A stretch of 6,898 nt of DNA, from positions 1 to 6,898 of the forward strand of contig JAPSIT010000077.1 of the NCBI GenBank assembly GCA_031178585.1. The letters are read 5' to 3'. This document shows, piece after piece, positions 6,663 to 6,898 of this stretch. The position numbers were made by a program, and so were the translations under genes. The notes beneath the pieces are model-generated. The model was given only the letters and a program-made list of their open reading frames with translations, was not told where the DNA came from and did no database searches. Every line of letters starts with the position of its first letter. The first letter of the stretch is position 1. The DNA comes from Arthrobacter sp. (GTDB taxonomy: Bacteria; Actinomycetota; Actinomycetes; Actinomycetales; Micrococcaceae).

Positions 6663-6898
6663 GCGTAACCACTCCCAAAACACTCCCGGTGACGACGCCG
6701 CCAAACCCGCCGGAACGGATGGCGATTCGGCCGTCCGAGGTGACGGCGGTTACAACGCCGGCATCGCCGTCTTCAGCTACATTATTGGCGGAATCATCGT
6801 CTGGAGTTTGATAGGGTGGGGACTGGATTACCTGTGGGGAACCCGCTGGATTGTGCTCGCAGGCGCTCTGCTTGGAGCTGCGGGAGGGTTCTATCTAT
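6655..6898 (+). CDS. atpZ: AtpZ/AtpI-family protein, N-terminal part, cut by the window edge
   Basis: The frame is open from ATG 6655 to the end of the window, giving 81 residues with no stop. Residues 1-33 are hydrophilic and rich in Gly, Asp and Asn. The rest forms a two-helix hairpin at about 35-57 and 63-81 with the glycine pattern of the small ATPase gene 1 (AtpZ) family: YIIGGIIVWSLIGWGLDYL at 42-60, then WIVLAGALLGAAGGFY at 65-80. In other bacteria AtpZ and AtpI are small membrane proteins encoded just before atpB, linked to F0 assembly or cation supply; their exact role is not settled. It overlaps the AtpI-like gene by eight bases (ATGTCTGA) and has a good ribosome binding site. Only a few residues are expected beyond the edge, with atpB likely next; that is inference. 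Confidence 0.82.
   Translation, partial: MSERNHSQNTPGDDAAKPAGTDGDSAVRGDGGYNAGIAVFSYIIGGIIVWSLIGWGLDYLWGTRWIVLAGALLGAAGGFYL

Overview
The window is ordinary chromosomal DNA of a high-G+C actinobacterium. Most codons end in G or C, intergenic gaps are small, and gene order follows the actinobacterial block prfA - prmC - threonylcarbamoyl-AMP synthase - wecA - atpI-like - atp operon known from Mycobacterium (Rv1299 to Rv1304). Protein style and the extra genes suggest Micrococcales, probably Arthrobacter or Pseudarthrobacter. That genus-level guess is from memory, not from a search. I see no mobile element, phage gene, CRISPR array, tRNA or rRNA.

Layout: a 115-base leader (1-115) precedes a tight plus-strand operon. 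The operon holds release factor 1 (prfA, 116-1189), the methyltransferase that modifies release factors (prmC, 1208-2155), L-threonylcarbamoyladenylate synthase (2171-2950) and a WecG/TagA/CpsF-family glycosyltransferase (2947-3720). A GT2 glycosyltransferase on the minus strand (4613-3717) meets it tail to tail, and the two stop codons share the palindrome CTAG. A 320-base divergent intergenic region (4614-4933) separates the GT2 start from a polyprenyl-phosphate N-acetylhexosamine-1-phosphate transferase of the WecA/TagO type (4934-6067). The head of the ATP synthase operon follows: an AtpI-like four-helix membrane protein (6117-6662), then the start of an AtpZ-family protein (6655 to the window end), which is cut off by the edge.

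Three themes are interleaved. The first is translation: RF1, its glutamine methyltransferase, and the enzyme of the first step of t6A tRNA modification. The second is a lipid-linked glycan module: a WecA-type initiator, a WecG/TagA-type second-step transferase and a GT2 enzyme. The third is ATP synthase assembly. The most noteworthy point is that a second-step glycosyltransferase and an oppositely oriented GT2 gene sit inside the otherwise collinear translation-to-ATP-synthase block, next to the enzyme that could supply their lipid acceptor. Smaller observations are the shared stop palindrome, a 24-codon upstream frame and a hairpin covering the ribosome binding site before the wecA-like gene, a candidate promoter and operator before the atp genes, and a codon-usage shift inside prfA. 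I found no clearly new defence or mobile system.
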